Shown piece by piece: positions 47,039 through 56,165 of a stretch of DNA of 64,000 nt. The notes beneath the pieces are model-generated. The model was not told the origin of the DNA. It made no database searches and saw only the letters and a list, made by a program, of their open reading frames with translations. Numbering within the stretch: position 1 is the stretch's first letter; the number at the start of each line of letters is the position of its first letter. The stretch lies in NCBI GenBank assembly GCA_012517875.1, contig JAAYUB010000021.1, forward strand, positions 1 through 64,000, given 5' to 3'. The position numbers and the translations under genes are program-made. The DNA is from Acidobacteriota bacterium. GTDB taxonomy: Bacteria; Acidobacteriota; JAAYUB01.

Positions 47039-47363
47039 CGCCGGGCGCTCCTGGTTTGCGACTCGCTATTGTACCAGAGCCCCATGACGAGGGGATGGTC
47101 GATTTTTCCGGACCGTGGATTCGTTCCGTCACCGGGGTGGTCGCGCGCGGCGGACACCGGTCGGCCCCCGAGTTCCGAAATCCCTGTGGACGGGCGCGGA
47201 AAGGAGTCTAAAAAAATTTTAATTTCGTGAATTTTTTTCTTGGGTTTTCGATCGGAATGTGTATAATTCCACCGGCGCAGACCCCACGAGGGCACGCCAG
47301 ACCATTTTTGTGACGTCCGCGTCAGCTATCAGCCGCCGTGGCCTCACGCACAGGAGAAGTGAC
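47039..47363. other. 325-base divergent intergenic region between mutS and the RRM gene
   Basis: It contains an AT-rich patch (about 47210-47250) and the RRM promoter (47240-47267). On the minus strand a TACAAT (47073-47068) 30 bases before mutS could be its -10, but no good -35 is seen. No gene. Confidence 0.55.
47240..47267 (+). promoter_or_regulatory. Promoter of the RRM protein gene
   Basis: TTGGGT (47240-47245), a 16-base spacer and a consensus TATAAT (47262-47267). Transcription would start near 47274, giving a ~90-base 5' leader before the RRM gene, as is common for cold-regulated RNA-binding proteins. Confidence 0.65.
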
Positions 47364-47639
47364 ATGAAGATCTACGTGGGTAACCTGAGCTACTCGACCA
47401 ACGAAGACCGGCTCCGCGAAAAGTTCGCGGCGTTCGGCGACGTGGAAGAAGTGGCCATCCCCACCGACCGGGACTCCGGTCGCCCCCGCGGGTTCGGCTT
47501 TGTGACCATGCCGAACAATGAACAGGCCATGGCCGCGATCCAGGCTCTGAACGGAACCGACCTCGACGGTCGCCCCATCAAGGTGAACGAAGCGCAGCCC
47601 CGCCGGAATGATGCCGGTCCGCGGCCGCGGCGTTGGTAA
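47364..47639 (+). CDS. Single-RRM RNA-binding protein
   Basis: 91 residues. RNA-recognition motif with RNP2 IYVGNL (3-8) and RNP1 RGFGFVTM (about 43-50), then a short basic tail (RRNDAGPRPRRW). Small RRM proteins of this kind are found in cyanobacteria and several other phyla and are often cold-induced. ATG 47364 with CAGGAGAAG upstream; own promoter and terminator, so a one-gene transcript. Confidence 0.95.
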   Translation: MKIYVGNLSYSTNEDRLREKFAAFGDVEEVAIPTDRDSGRPRGFGFVTMPNNEQAMAAIQALNGTDLDGRPIKVNEAQPRRNDAGPRPRRW

Positions 47640-47687
47640 TCCCGCCGATACCTTCGAGCGTTAACCACCGCAACCGCTAATTCGAAT

Positions 47688-47722
47688 CCGCCAGGGGGCG
47701 CAAGCCCCTTGGGCGGGTTTTT
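47688..47722 (+). terminator. Rho-independent terminator after the RRM gene
   Basis: CCGCC (47688-47692) pairs with GGCGG (47712-47716) and an inner GGGG pairs with CCCC (47705-47708); TTTTT follows at 47718-47722. Confidence 0.8.
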
Positions 47723-47738
47723 GCGTTTGTGCGGCCCC

Positions 47739-47761
47739 GGGCCGGCGGTTCTCGCCGGCCC
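47739..47761. terminator. Hairpin between the RRM gene and pilT
   Basis: GGGCCGGCG (47739-47747) and CGCCGGCCC (47753-47761) form a perfect 9-bp stem around GTTCT. It lies 157 bases beyond the pilT stop on that gene's strand. No T tract, so a weak candidate end signal. Confidence 0.35.
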
Positions 47762-47917
47762 GCCGCCTATTTCGGCGCCGGCACTCCGGCGGCGGCGGCG
47801 GCGTTCGACCGGGGGCCGGGCCTGTCTGCGTTGCAATTCGGGGACACGTCAGGTTGTCAGTCGGACCGGAGCCCTGCTCCGAACCCTATCCGTCCGGATG
47901 GACCGGGCGCCCGCGCC

Positions 47918-49021
47918 TCAAGTGAACGCCACGTTGCGCTCGAAATCGGCGGCGCTGGTGGCGGCGCTCTTGGCCGTCTCGAAGTCGATGATGTCGGCCC
48001 GGTACAGCTCCATCAGATGCTGGTCGAACGTCTGCATGCCGTACTGGTCGCGGCCGGTGGCGATGAAATCCTTGATGCTCCCCTCTTTGTCGGGATTCTC
48101 GATGAAATCCTTGATCGTCAGGGTGGTCCGCATGACCTCGAGCACCGCGATCCGGCCCACCTTGTCCTTGCGCCGGAGCAGCCGCTGGGAGATGACCGCG
48201 ATGAGGGAGTCGGCCAGCCGGAGGCGGACGGTTTTCTGCTCGCTGAGCTCGAACACGCTGACGATGCGCTGGATGGTCTTGGGGGCGTCCATCGTGTGCA
48301 GGGTGCTCAGCACCAGGTGGCCGGTCTCGGCCGCCTTCAGGGCGATGTCGATGGTCTCCCGGTCGCGCATCTCGCCCACGAGAATGATGTCGGGATCCTG
48401 GCGCAGCGACGCCCGGAGCGCCTTGCCGAAGCTCTCGGTGTCAGAGCCCACCTCGCGCTGGATGATCGACGCCATGTTCTCGCGGTGCAGGTATTCCAGC
48501 GGGTCCTCGATGGTCACGATCTTGCACGGCTTGGACTGATTGATGTCGTTGATCATGGCTGCGAGCGTCGTGGACTTGCCGCTGCCGGTGATCCCCGTCA
48601 CGAGCACGAGGCCGCGCTCCTCCCGGGCGATGGTGCGCACCACCTCGGGCAGCCCCAGCGTCTCGATGGTGGGCACGTTGAACGGGATCAGCCGCAGCAC
48701 GATGGAGAAGGTGCCCCGCTGGCGGCAGATGTTGACCCGGAAGCGGGACACGCCCGGCAGGGAGTAGGAGCAATCGGTGTCCTTCAAGTCGAAGATGTAG
48801 CGATCCAGATCGTCCGGGTGGACCAGGCTGGTGATGCTGAGGATGTGACGGGCGATGGCCTCGGTGTCGGCCGGTTTGAGCGCCGGCAGCTGCTTGATGG
48901 GAACCACGTGGCCGTGGATGCGGTACTTCCACGGCGATCCAACGCAGAGATGAACGTCCGAGGCCTCCACTTCCAGCGCTTTCTTCAGGACAGCCTTGAA
49001 CACTTGCACGACGTCTTCCAT
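47918..49021 (-). CDS. pilT: Twitching-motility ATPase PilT
   Basis: 367 residues; hexameric ATPase that retracts type IV pili. Walker A GITGSGKSTT (143-152), Asp box IVTIEDPLEYLH, Walker B DPDIILVGEMRD (209-220) and His box TGHLVLSTLHTMDA. N-terminal PAS-like domain with ASDVHL. The ATG at 49021 gives the normal PilT N-terminus; only a weak GGGTG lies upstream. No other pilus genes are adjacent. PilU-type paralogues are similar, so the exact subfamily is a little uncertain. Confidence 0.92.
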   Translation of the reverse strand: MEDVVQVFKAVLKKALEVEASDVHLCVGSPWKYRIHGHVVPIKQLPALKPADTEAIARHILSITSLVHPDDLDRYIFDLKDTDCSYSLPGVSRFRVNICRQRGTFSIVLRLIPFNVPTIETLGLPEVVRTIAREERGLVLVTGITGSGKSTTLAAMINDINQSKPCKIVTIEDPLEYLHRENMASIIQREVGSDTESFGKALRASLRQDPDIILVGEMRDRETIDIALKAAETGHLVLSTLHTMDAPKTIQRIVSVFELSEQKTVRLRLADSLIAVISQRLLRRKDKVGRIAVLEVMRTTLTIKDFIENPDKEGSIKDFIATGRDQYGMQTFDQHLMELYRADIIDFETAKSAATSAADFERNVAFT

Positions 49022-49110
49022 CGGCGCACCCACAATTCGGCAATGAAAACGTGTTGTGCCTATGATAGAATAACGCCCCATCTGGAGGGAAGATTTTTAG
49101 GAGGCGGCGG

Positions 49111-50256
49111 TTGCGTTTCGAACTCACTGACGACCAGGAACTGATCCGGAACACCGTTCGCGATTTCGCCGAGCACGAAGTCCGCCCCGGCGCGGCGGCG
49201 CGTGACCGCGACAGCGAATTTCCCGCCGACCTGCTGAAGCAGCTCGGCGGCATGGGCCTCATGGGCGCGGTGATTCCGGCCGAATACGGCGGGGCCGACA
49301 TCGACCCGATCGCCTACGCCCTGGTCATCGAGGAGCTGGCGCGGGTTGACGCATCCCTGGCGGTCACGGTGGCGGTGCACAACTCGGTGGGCGCCTATCC
49401 CATCGTGCGGTGGGGCACCGACGAGCAAAAGCGCCGGTACCTGCCGCCCATGGCCACCGGCGAGGCGCTGGGCGCCTTCGCCCTGACCGAGCCGCAGGCC
49501 GGCTCGGACGCCGCCAACCTCAAGTGCCGCGCCGTCCGCGACGGCGACCGATACATTGTCAACGGGGTCAAGGCGTGGTGCACCAACGGTCCGGTGGCCC
49601 ATACCATCGTCCTCATGGCCGTGACCGACCCCGGCCTTGGCTCCAAGGGCATCAGCGCCTTCATCCTGGAGGCCGGCACCCCGGGATTCCAGTCCGGCAC
49701 CGTCGAGGACAAGATGGGGCTCCGCTCCTCGAAGACCTCCGAGCTGGTGCTGGACAACTGCGCCATTCCCGCAGCCAACCGCCTCGGGAACGAGGGCGAC
49801 GGCCTCAAGGTGGCGCTCTCGGTGCTCTGCGCGTCGCGCACCGGCATCGGCGCCCAGGCCGTGGGCATCGCCCAGGGTGCCTTTGAGGAGGCGCTGCGCT
49901 ACGCCAAGGTCCGCGAGGCCTTCGGCCAGCCGCTGGCTGGTTTTCAGGCGACCCAGTTCAAGCTGGCCGACATGGCCACGCGGATCGAGGCCGCCCGGCT
50001 GCTGGTGCTGTACGCCGCCAGCCGCAAGGGGGACGTGGACCGCCGGATCTTCCGGTACAGCAGCATGTGCAAGCTGTTCGCCTCCGAGATGGCCAACGAG
50101 GTTGTGGCCCAGGCCGTCCAGATCCACGGCGGCTACGGGTTTTCCCGCGAATACCCGGTGGAGCGGTTCTACCGCGATGCCCGCGTGACCACCATCTACG
50201 AGGGGACCAGCGAGATCCAGCGCCTCGTGATCGCCCGCGAGCTGCTGAAGGAGTAG
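49111..50256 (+). CDS. Acyl-CoA dehydrogenase (second)
   Basis: 381 residues, the second such enzyme in the window. FALTEPQAGSDAAN and VKAWCTNG motifs, IHGGYGFSREYPVERFYRDARV, and catalytic Glu364 in IYEGTSEIQRLVIAREL. The start is TTG 49111 with AGGAGG six bases upstream. It is divergent from pilT and five bases before a site-2 protease gene. Substrate unknown. Sequence is only family-level similar to the enzyme at 25772. Confidence 0.94.
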   Translation: MRFELTDDQELIRNTVRDFAEHEVRPGAAARDRDSEFPADLLKQLGGMGLMGAVIPAEYGGADIDPIAYALVIEELARVDASLAVTVAVHNSVGAYPIVRWGTDEQKRRYLPPMATGEALGAFALTEPQAGSDAANLKCRAVRDGDRYIVNGVKAWCTNGPVAHTIVLMAVTDPGLGSKGISAFILEAGTPGFQSGTVEDKMGLRSSKTSELVLDNCAIPAANRLGNEGDGLKVALSVLCASRTGIGAQAVGIAQGAFEEALRYAKVREAFGQPLAGFQATQFKLADMATRIEAARLLVLYAASRKGDVDRRIFRYSSMCKLFASEMANEVVAQAVQIHGGYGFSREYPVERFYRDARVTTIYEGTSEIQRLVIARELLKE

Positions 50257-50260
50257 GCGC

Positions 50261-50929
50261 GTGGACGTCTCCGGCTTTCTGGCCAACGCCAATTGGGGCC
50301 TGCTCCTGCTGGGCTACCCGGTGCTGCTGCTGGCGCTCACGGTGCACGAGTGCGCCCACGCCTGGACGGCGGACCGGATGGGCGACTCCACGGCGCGGCT
50401 GCTGGGGCGGGTGACGCTTAATCCGGTGGCCCACATGGACCTGTTCGGCACCGTGCTCTTCCCCATCATGGCGTTCCTGTACCAGATCCCGCTCATCGGT
50501 TGGGCCCGGCCGGTGCCGGTCAATCCGCTGCACCTGCAGCGCCCGTCGCGGGACAACATGCTGATCTCGCTCGCCGGCCCCCTGAGCAACCTGGGCCTGG
50601 CCGGCCTGCTGTTCCTCGTGTATGCGGTGCTGAAGCTGTCGGGGGCGGCCTACCGGCTGCCGGAGATGTTCGCCGACCCGCTGCTGATGTTTTTCGTCTA
50701 CGGCGTCTACATCAACATGATGCTCATGGTGTTCAACCTGATCCCCGTGCCGCCGCTGGACGGCAGCCACATCGTGGAGCATTTCCTGCCGCCCTCGCTG
50801 AAGCCGGTGTACGAGCAGATCCAGCCGTTCGGCTTTTTCATCCTGATGCTGCTGTTCATCAGCGGCATTCTCCGCATCGTGATCAGCCCGGTCCTGCACC
50901 TGGTCGGGTTGCTGTTCGCTGTCGTGTAG
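50261..50929 (+). CDS. Site-2 protease family (M50) intramembrane metalloprotease
   Basis: 222 residues. Zinc motif HExxH (His29, Glu30, His33 in TVHECAHAW) in the first membrane helix and the third ligand in NLIPVPPLDGSHIV. Several other hydrophobic helices; no PDZ domain, as in the small rseP-unlike group often encoded next to scpA. GTG 50261, just after the acyl-CoA dehydrogenase stop, with GGAG 7 bases upstream; the next gene begins 2 bases after its stop. Confidence 0.92.
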   Translation: MDVSGFLANANWGLLLLGYPVLLLALTVHECAHAWTADRMGDSTARLLGRVTLNPVAHMDLFGTVLFPIMAFLYQIPLIGWARPVPVNPLHLQRPSRDNMLISLAGPLSNLGLAGLLFLVYAVLKLSGAAYRLPEMFADPLLMFFVYGVYINMMLMVFNLIPVPPLDGSHIVEHFLPPSLKPVYEQIQPFGFFILMLLFISGILRIVISPVLHLVGLLFAVV

Positions 50930-50931
50930 CC

Positions 50932-52245
50932 ATGGACGATCGAGACGACATGCCGCCCACCCTCATCGATCGCGGGGAGAACCTGCCGGAAGCCGGCGGG
51001 ACGGCCGCGTCCGCTCCGGCGGTCGATCGCGTACCGATTCTGAATGATGACTCCCTCACGGGCGCGCCAGCGATAGAGACCGCCGGCACGGTGGAGCCTG
51101 CCGGTGCGGACGGCGGCGATCTTCCGGTGGAAGCCCGCAAACCGGTTCACCCCGATGTCACCGCTGATGGAGGGTTTCCGGCGTTCGCCGGCGTGGACCC
51201 CGCGATCGGCACCGGGGACGCGGCGGCTCCGGCCGTCATGGGGAGCGCGGTACCCGCTGCGGAGTCGTCGGAACCCGCAGCGCCCGCCATCGTGGCGGAC
51301 GGCGCGCCCGCGGAGGAGCCGGACGCGGAGGTCCCGCCCGCCGCCAGCGACCGCGAGGCGTCCGCCGCGCCGGTCGGAGATGCCGTTGCCACGGCTGTCG
51401 CCGAAGGCGGAGCAAGCCGCGGCGAAACCGAGGATGCGGACCAGCCCGCGGCCGCCGGCGCGGCCGGCCAGACGGAAGCCGGTCCGGTCGTCCAGCCCAC
51501 CATCATCGACCGGGGCGAAAGCCACGAGGTGCGGCTGGCCGACTTCGAAGGCCCGCTGGATCTGCTCCTGCACCTGATCCGCAAGGAGCAGGTGGACATC
51601 TACGACATTCCCATCGCCCTGATCACCAATCGCTACCTCGAGTACATCGAGCTGATGCAGGACCTCAACATCAACCTGGCCGGTGAATTTCTGGAGATGG
51701 CGGCCACGCTCATCTATATCAAGTCCCGGATGCTCCTCCCGCCCGAACCCGGCCCCGAGGGCGATGAGGCGGTTGCCGAGGACCCCCGCCAGGAACTGGT
51801 GGAACGCCTGCTGGAGTATGAGCAGTTCAAGAACGCCGCCCAGGTGCTGTATACCCGGGAGCAGATCGAAACGGGCGTGATGACCGCCGACCGCATTCGG
51901 GAGGTGGTTCCGCCCGAAGAGGAACTGCTCTCCGTGTCATTGTTCGACCTGATCGCGGCCTACAAGAACGTGCTCCGCCAGCTCGACGAACGGGCCGTTC
52001 TGGAGATGGAGCGGGAAAACGTCACGGTGGCGGAGAAAATCGCCCAGGTTCGGGAGATGCTCGAGCAGAAGAAAAAGCTGCGCTTCACCGATCTGGTGCG
52101 CCTCAGTCCGGCGCGTACCCACGTGGTGGTGCTGATGCTGGCCCTGCTCGAACTGGCCCGCATGCGCGACGTGCGCCTCCGCCAGGACGGGCTGTTTTCT
52201 GAAATCTGGATCATCCGAAAGGCGGCAGCGCATGAACCCAGTTGA
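50932..52245 (+). CDS. scpA: Segregation and condensation protein A with long N-terminal extension
   Basis: 437 residues, against ~250 for typical ScpA. The core starts near residue 197 (EVRLADFEGPLDLLLHLIRKEQVDIYDIPIALIT) and ends with a winged-helix domain (VVLMLALLELARMRDVRLRQ). ScpA is the kleisin of the SMC-ScpAB condensin. The first ~195 residues are an Ala/Pro/Glu-rich, low-complexity, probably disordered extension. Its start carries PTLIDRGE (9-16) and its end PTIIDRGE (189-196), which sits directly before the core. ATG 50932. It overlaps scpB by 14 bases. Confidence 0.93.
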   Translation: MDDRDDMPPTLIDRGENLPEAGGTAASAPAVDRVPILNDDSLTGAPAIETAGTVEPAGADGGDLPVEARKPVHPDVTADGGFPAFAGVDPAIGTGDAAAPAVMGSAVPAAESSEPAAPAIVADGAPAEEPDAEVPPAASDREASAAPVGDAVATAVAEGGASRGETEDADQPAAAGAAGQTEAGPVVQPTIIDRGESHEVRLADFEGPLDLLLHLIRKEQVDIYDIPIALITNRYLEYIELMQDLNINLAGEFLEMAATLIYIKSRMLLPPEPGPEGDEAVAEDPRQELVERLLEYEQFKNAAQVLYTREQIETGVMTADRIREVVPPEEELLSVSLFDLIAAYKNVLRQLDERAVLEMERENVTVAEKIAQVREMLEQKKKLRFTDLVRLSPARTHVVVLMLALLELARMRDVRLRQDGLFSEIWIIRKAAAHEPS

Positions 52246-52888
52246 ACTGAGAGCGGCCATCGAGGCGATCCTGTTCGTCTCGGACGAGCCGGTGAGTATG
52301 GATCAGCTGCAGGTGGTGTTCCGCGGCACCGAGCCCGGGGCCATCGAGTCGGCCCTGAACGAACTTCAGCGCCGGTACGACGAGCCGGGTAGCGGCGTGA
52401 TGTTGCGCTTCGTGGCGGGCGGCTGGCAGCTGGCGACGCGGTTGGAGTACCACGAGCAGGCACGACGTTTCCTCAAGGAGCGCCCGGCGTGCAAGTTGTC
52501 CATGGCTGCGCTGGAAACCCTGGCCATCGTGGCGTACCGGCAGCCCGTGACGGTGCCCGAAATCCTGCAGATCCGCGGGGTGAAATCCTCCGCGGTGATC
52601 AAGACACTACTGGAGAAGAAACTCATCATCGCCCGCGGCCGCAAGAAGGTGCTGGGCTCTCCCATGCAGTACGGGACCAGCCGGGAATTCCTGACCTATT
52701 TCGGCCTCGGCTCCCTGGAGGAGCTCCCCTCGTTGGAGGAGTTCGAGGACATCTTCGGCGACAAGGCCGACCATGTCCGCCAGAAGGATTTGTTCGATCT
52801 CAAGCTTGAGGGGATCCGGACCGTCGGCGCCGCGGTGGCGCCGGAGCCGGAGGAGGACCTGCTCCCCGGCTTCGATGCGGAGGGATGA
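52232..52888 (+). CDS. scpB: Segregation and condensation protein B
   Basis: 218 residues. Two winged-helix domains; LRAAIEAILFVSDEPVS at the start and SMAALETLAIVAYRQPVTVPEILQIRG-type sequence in the middle are hallmarks of ScpB, which dimerises and binds ScpA. The ATG at 52232 lies inside scpA (14-base overlap). The C-terminal ~25 residues are an acidic tail. Confidence 0.96.
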   Translation: MNPVELRAAIEAILFVSDEPVSMDQLQVVFRGTEPGAIESALNELQRRYDEPGSGVMLRFVAGGWQLATRLEYHEQARRFLKERPACKLSMAALETLAIVAYRQPVTVPEILQIRGVKSSAVIKTLLEKKLIIARGRKKVLGSPMQYGTSREFLTYFGLGSLEELPSLEEFEDIFGDKADHVRQKDLFDLKLEGIRTVGAAVAPEPEEDLLPGFDAEG

Positions 52889-52892
52889 GCGC

Positions 52893-53636
52893 ATGGAGCG
52901 CGTCCAGAAGATCGTCGCCCGCTGTCTCGGCATGTCGCGGCGCAAGGCGGAGGAGCTGGTCCGCGCGGGCCGGGTGGCGGTGAACGGCCGGGTGGTGGCG
53001 CTTGGGGCGCAGGCCGACGGGGCCGCCGACCGCGTCACCGTGGACGGCAAGCTCCTCAAGGCCGAGCCGGCCAGGGTGTATCTGCTCCTGAACAAGCCGC
53101 GCAACTACCTGTGCACCGTGTCGGATCCCGGCGGCCGTCCCACGGTGCTGGACCTGGTGAAGTCGAAGATCCCGGTCTATCCCGTGGGCCGGCTCGACTT
53201 CGATTCCACCGGCCTGGTGATCCTAACCAACGACGGCGCGGTCGCGTACCGCATCCAGCGGGCCGGCACCCACTGCCCCAAGGTGTACCTGGTCAAGGTG
53301 GCGGGCACGCCCGACGAGGCCAAGCTGGACCGACTGCGCCGGGGGATCACCATCGACGGAGAACGCTTCGCCCCGTGCGAGATCGCCAAGACCCGCGAGA
53401 AGGCCCACTCCTATTCCTGGCTCAAGGTCACCCTGTTCGAGGGGCGGAACCGCCAGCTGCGCCGGATGTTCGAATTCATCCACCACCCGGTGTTCCAGCT
53501 CAAGCGCGTGGCCATCGGCTCCCTGACCGATGCCGGGCTCCCCGTGGGCTTTTACCGCCCCCTGACCGACGCGGAGGTCAGCCGCCTCCGGTCGCTGCCC
53601 GTGGCGGCCGGAAAGGGCCGGCCCCGTCCGAAATAG
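52893..53636 (+). CDS. 23S rRNA/tRNA pseudouridine synthase of the RluB/RsuA family
   Basis: 247 residues. N-terminal S4 RNA-binding domain (QKIVARCLGMSRRKAEELV...GRVAVNG), then the catalytic GRLDFDSTGLVILTNDG with Asp102, and the C-terminal LFEGRNRQLRRMFEF. The scpA-scpB-rluB order is widespread. ATG 52893 has GGAGGG upstream and starts 4 bases after scpB. RluB is the most likely member, but RluE/RluF/RsuA cannot be excluded. Confidence 0.93.
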   Translation: MERVQKIVARCLGMSRRKAEELVRAGRVAVNGRVVALGAQADGAADRVTVDGKLLKAEPARVYLLLNKPRNYLCTVSDPGGRPTVLDLVKSKIPVYPVGRLDFDSTGLVILTNDGAVAYRIQRAGTHCPKVYLVKVAGTPDEAKLDRLRRGITIDGERFAPCEIAKTREKAHSYSWLKVTLFEGRNRQLRRMFEFIHHPVFQLKRVAIGSLTDAGLPVGFYRPLTDAEVSRLRSLPVAAGKGRPRPK

Positions 53637-53716
53637 TTTTCGTGATTCTGGAAAATTTTAATACAATATGAACGTCCCCGGTGAGCCGGACCCAATCCAT
53701 GCATCGTGGAGGCGCC

Positions 53717-54829
53717 ATGTTGAAAGATGTCGTTCCCGCCCACATCTTCACCATCAAACCCTACCAGCCGGGCAAGCCCATCGCGGAGGTCAAGCGTGAG
53801 CTGCACCTCGACGACGTGATCAAGATGGCCTCGAACGAAAATCCGTTGGGCCCGTCGCCGCGGGCGGTGGAGGCCATCCGCCGGAGTCTCGACGACCTGA
53901 ACTACTACCCGGAGGACAGCGGGTTCTACCTGCGCGAGAAGCTCAGTCAGAAACTGAAAGTCGGTCCCGAGATGCTGTGTCTGGGCAACGGCTCCTCCGA
54001 GATCATCGTCAACGTGGGCCGCGCCTTCCTGAAGCCCGGCGACGAGATCCTGACTTCGGAAAAGAGCTTCGTCATGTACTACCTGTGCGGGGCGTACATG
54101 GGGAACCCTGTGGTTCGGATCCCCGTCCGCGAGTACGGCTTCGATCTCGACGCCATGGCGGCGGCGCTGACACCCCAGACCCGGATTGTCTTCATCGCCA
54201 ATCCCAACAATCCCACCGGGACCTATCTATCTGAATCCAGCCTCACCCGGTTTCTGGACAAGGTGCGGCCCGAGACGCTGGTGGTGCTCGACGAGGCCTA
54301 TTTCGAGTACGTCGACGCACCCGACTACCCGGACGGTCTGAAGCTGCTGGCCCGGTACCCCAACCTGCTGGTGCTGCGCACGTTTTCCAAGATTTACGGC
54401 CTGGCGGGGATCCGCGTGGGCTACGGCGTGGGCGCACCCGAGCTGATCGATATCCTGAACCGGGTGAAGCTCGCGTTCAACGCCAACGCCCTGGGGCAGG
54501 AGGCGGCCGTCGCCGCCCTCGACGATGACGACTTCGTCGCCCGGTCGATCCAGAACAACCGGACCGGCCGCGACTTCCTGCAGGACGCCTTCCGGCGGCT
54601 GGATATGCCGTTCGTCCCCAGCGTGACCAATTTCATCATGGTCCTTCTCGCCATCCCCGGCGAGACGCTGTTTGACAAGATGCAGCGCCAGGGTGTGCTG
54701 GTCCGGCCGCTGCGCGGCTTCGGGGTCCCCGAGGCCGTCCGGATCACGGTGGGGCGGCCGGAGGAAAACGCGCGCTGCCTCGCCGTGTTCGAGGCCGCGA
54801 TGAAGGAGCTGGGTTGCCTCGGAAAATGA
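53717..54829 (+). CDS. hisC: Histidinol-phosphate aminotransferase
   Basis: 370 residues; PLP enzyme of histidine synthesis. MASNENPLGPSP near the N-terminus, NPNNPTGTYLS, DEAYFEYVD, and the PLP Lys225 in TFSKIYGLAGIRVGY. ATG 53717 with GGAGGCG upstream; earlier in-frame starts lack a site. No other his genes are adjacent. Its stop overlaps the cmk start (ATGA). Confidence 0.94.
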   Translation: MLKDVVPAHIFTIKPYQPGKPIAEVKRELHLDDVIKMASNENPLGPSPRAVEAIRRSLDDLNYYPEDSGFYLREKLSQKLKVGPEMLCLGNGSSEIIVNVGRAFLKPGDEILTSEKSFVMYYLCGAYMGNPVVRIPVREYGFDLDAMAAALTPQTRIVFIANPNNPTGTYLSESSLTRFLDKVRPETLVVLDEAYFEYVDAPDYPDGLKLLARYPNLLVLRTFSKIYGLAGIRVGYGVGAPELIDILNRVKLAFNANALGQEAAVAALDDDDFVARSIQNNRTGRDFLQDAFRRLDMPFVPSVTNFIMVLLAIPGETLFDKMQRQGVLVRPLRGFGVPEAVRITVGRPEENARCLAVFEAAMKELGCLGK

Positions 54830-55515
54830 AACGCCTCATTGTCGCCATCGATGGACCCTCCGGCTCGGGCAAGAGCACGCTGGGCAAGCGGCTGGCCCGC
54901 CGGCTCGGCTACCAGTACATCGACACCGGCGCCATGTACCGGGCGGTCGCTTGGCGGGCCCTCCAGGCGGGGATCGACCTGGACGATCCCGACTCGGTGG
55001 CGCGCATGGCCGGCGCCCTGCGGATCGAGCTGGAGCCGCGGCCCGACGGCGTGGGCGTCCGCGTGGACGGTCGGGACGTGACCGACGCGATCCGCACCCC
55101 CGAGGTGGCCCAGGGGGCGTCCAAGGTGTCGGCGATTCCGGCGGTGCGGCGGGTGCTGGTCCGAATCCAGCAGGAGCTGGGTCGGCGCGGCGGCATCGTC
55201 ATGGATGGGCGCGATATCGGCACGGTGGTATTCAGCCATGCCGAGGTCAAGGTGTACCTCGATGCTTCGGAGGAGGAGCGGGCCCGCCGGCGCTGCGCCG
55301 AGGACGCCGCCCGCGGAGTGAGAACCGACATGGCCGCCACCCGGCAGGCGATCCGGGAGCGGGACCGGCGAGACAAGACCCGTGAGGATTCGCCGTTGCG
55401 GTGCGCCGACGACGCTTACTACCTGGACTCCACCGGTCTGACCATCGACGAGGTGCTGGACCGCATCGAGGCGCTGGTGGAGCAGCGGCGGGGGAACCCA
55501 TGTTCACGGGATTGA
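54826..55515 (+). CDS. cmk: Cytidylate kinase
   Basis: 229 residues; phosphorylates CMP/dCMP. P-loop IDGPSGSGKST (Lys16), DTGAMYRAVAW, GRDIGTVVF and the C-terminal YYLDSTGLTIDEVLDRI. ATG 54826 overlaps hisC by 4 bases; the end overlaps ribE by 16 bases. Confidence 0.96.
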   Translation: MKRLIVAIDGPSGSGKSTLGKRLARRLGYQYIDTGAMYRAVAWRALQAGIDLDDPDSVARMAGALRIELEPRPDGVGVRVDGRDVTDAIRTPEVAQGASKVSAIPAVRRVLVRIQQELGRRGGIVMDGRDIGTVVFSHAEVKVYLDASEEERARRRCAEDAARGVRTDMAATRQAIRERDRRDKTREDSPLRCADDAYYLDSTGLTIDEVLDRIEALVEQRRGNPCSRD

Positions 55516-56150
55516 TCGAGGAAGTGGGCCGGGTGACGGCCGCGGGCGCCCATCAGCTGCAGCTCGCCGCGCCCGGCTGTGCGCCGCGGCTCCGCGTGGG
55601 CGACAGCCTGGCGGTCAGCGGCGTGTGCCTGACGGTGACGCGCACGCAGGGCGAGCGCGTTTGGGTGGATATCTCGACGGAGACGCTGTCCAAGACCAAC
55701 CTGGGCCGGCTGGCGGCGGGGCAGGCAGTCAACCTGGAGACGGCGCTGACCCTGGAGCGGCCGCTGGGGGGCCACCTGCTCACGGGGCACGTGGACTGTG
55801 TGGGCCGCGTCCATGCGGTGGAAAAAGCCGCCGACTCCTGGATGCTGACGGTGGAGTACGGCGCCGGGTTCAGCCACCTGGTGGTGGCCCGCGGCGCCAT
55901 CGCCGTGGACGGTGTCAGCCTCACCGTGGCGGAGCTGGCGGCGCGCGCCGTGCGCATCGCCCTGATCCCCCACACGATCCGGAACACCACCCTGGCCACC
56001 GCGGCGCCGGGGCAGGAAGTGAATCTCGAGTTCGACATCCTGGGCAAATATGTGGCCCGCTGGCTCGATGTGACCGGCGGCCGCCCCCCCGTTGAGCCGG
56101 ACGGCTCCGGCGGCCTCACCATGGACCGACTGCGCGACCTGTTGTCCTGA
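55500..56150 (+). CDS. ribE: Riboflavin synthase alpha subunit
   Basis: 216 residues. Two homologous lumazine-binding halves: MFTGLIEEVG, GDSLAVSGVCLTVT and, in the second half, GAIAVDGVSLTVAE, each with the expected GHVD/NLE features (HLLTGHVDCVG, VNLEFDILGKYV). It converts two lumazines to riboflavin. ATG 55500 lies inside cmk. Other rib genes seen are ribA (36692) and ribB (63825); ribD and ribH are not in the window. Confidence 0.96.
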   Translation: MFTGLIEEVGRVTAAGAHQLQLAAPGCAPRLRVGDSLAVSGVCLTVTRTQGERVWVDISTETLSKTNLGRLAAGQAVNLETALTLERPLGGHLLTGHVDCVGRVHAVEKAADSWMLTVEYGAGFSHLVVARGAIAVDGVSLTVAELAARAVRIALIPHTIRNTTLATAAPGQEVNLEFDILGKYVARWLDVTGGRPPVEPDGSGGLTMDRLRDLLS

Positions 56151-56165
56151 GCGGGGCGGGAAGAA

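Noticed and set aside
44822-47230. Plus-strand open frame of ~800 codons opposite mutS
   Set aside because: Shadow of mutS, which carries all family motifs.
49022-49110. Promoters in the pilT/acyl-CoA dehydrogenase divergent spacer
   Set aside because: A TATGAT (49061-49066) is present but no acceptable -35 at 16-18 bases on either strand; too weak to list.
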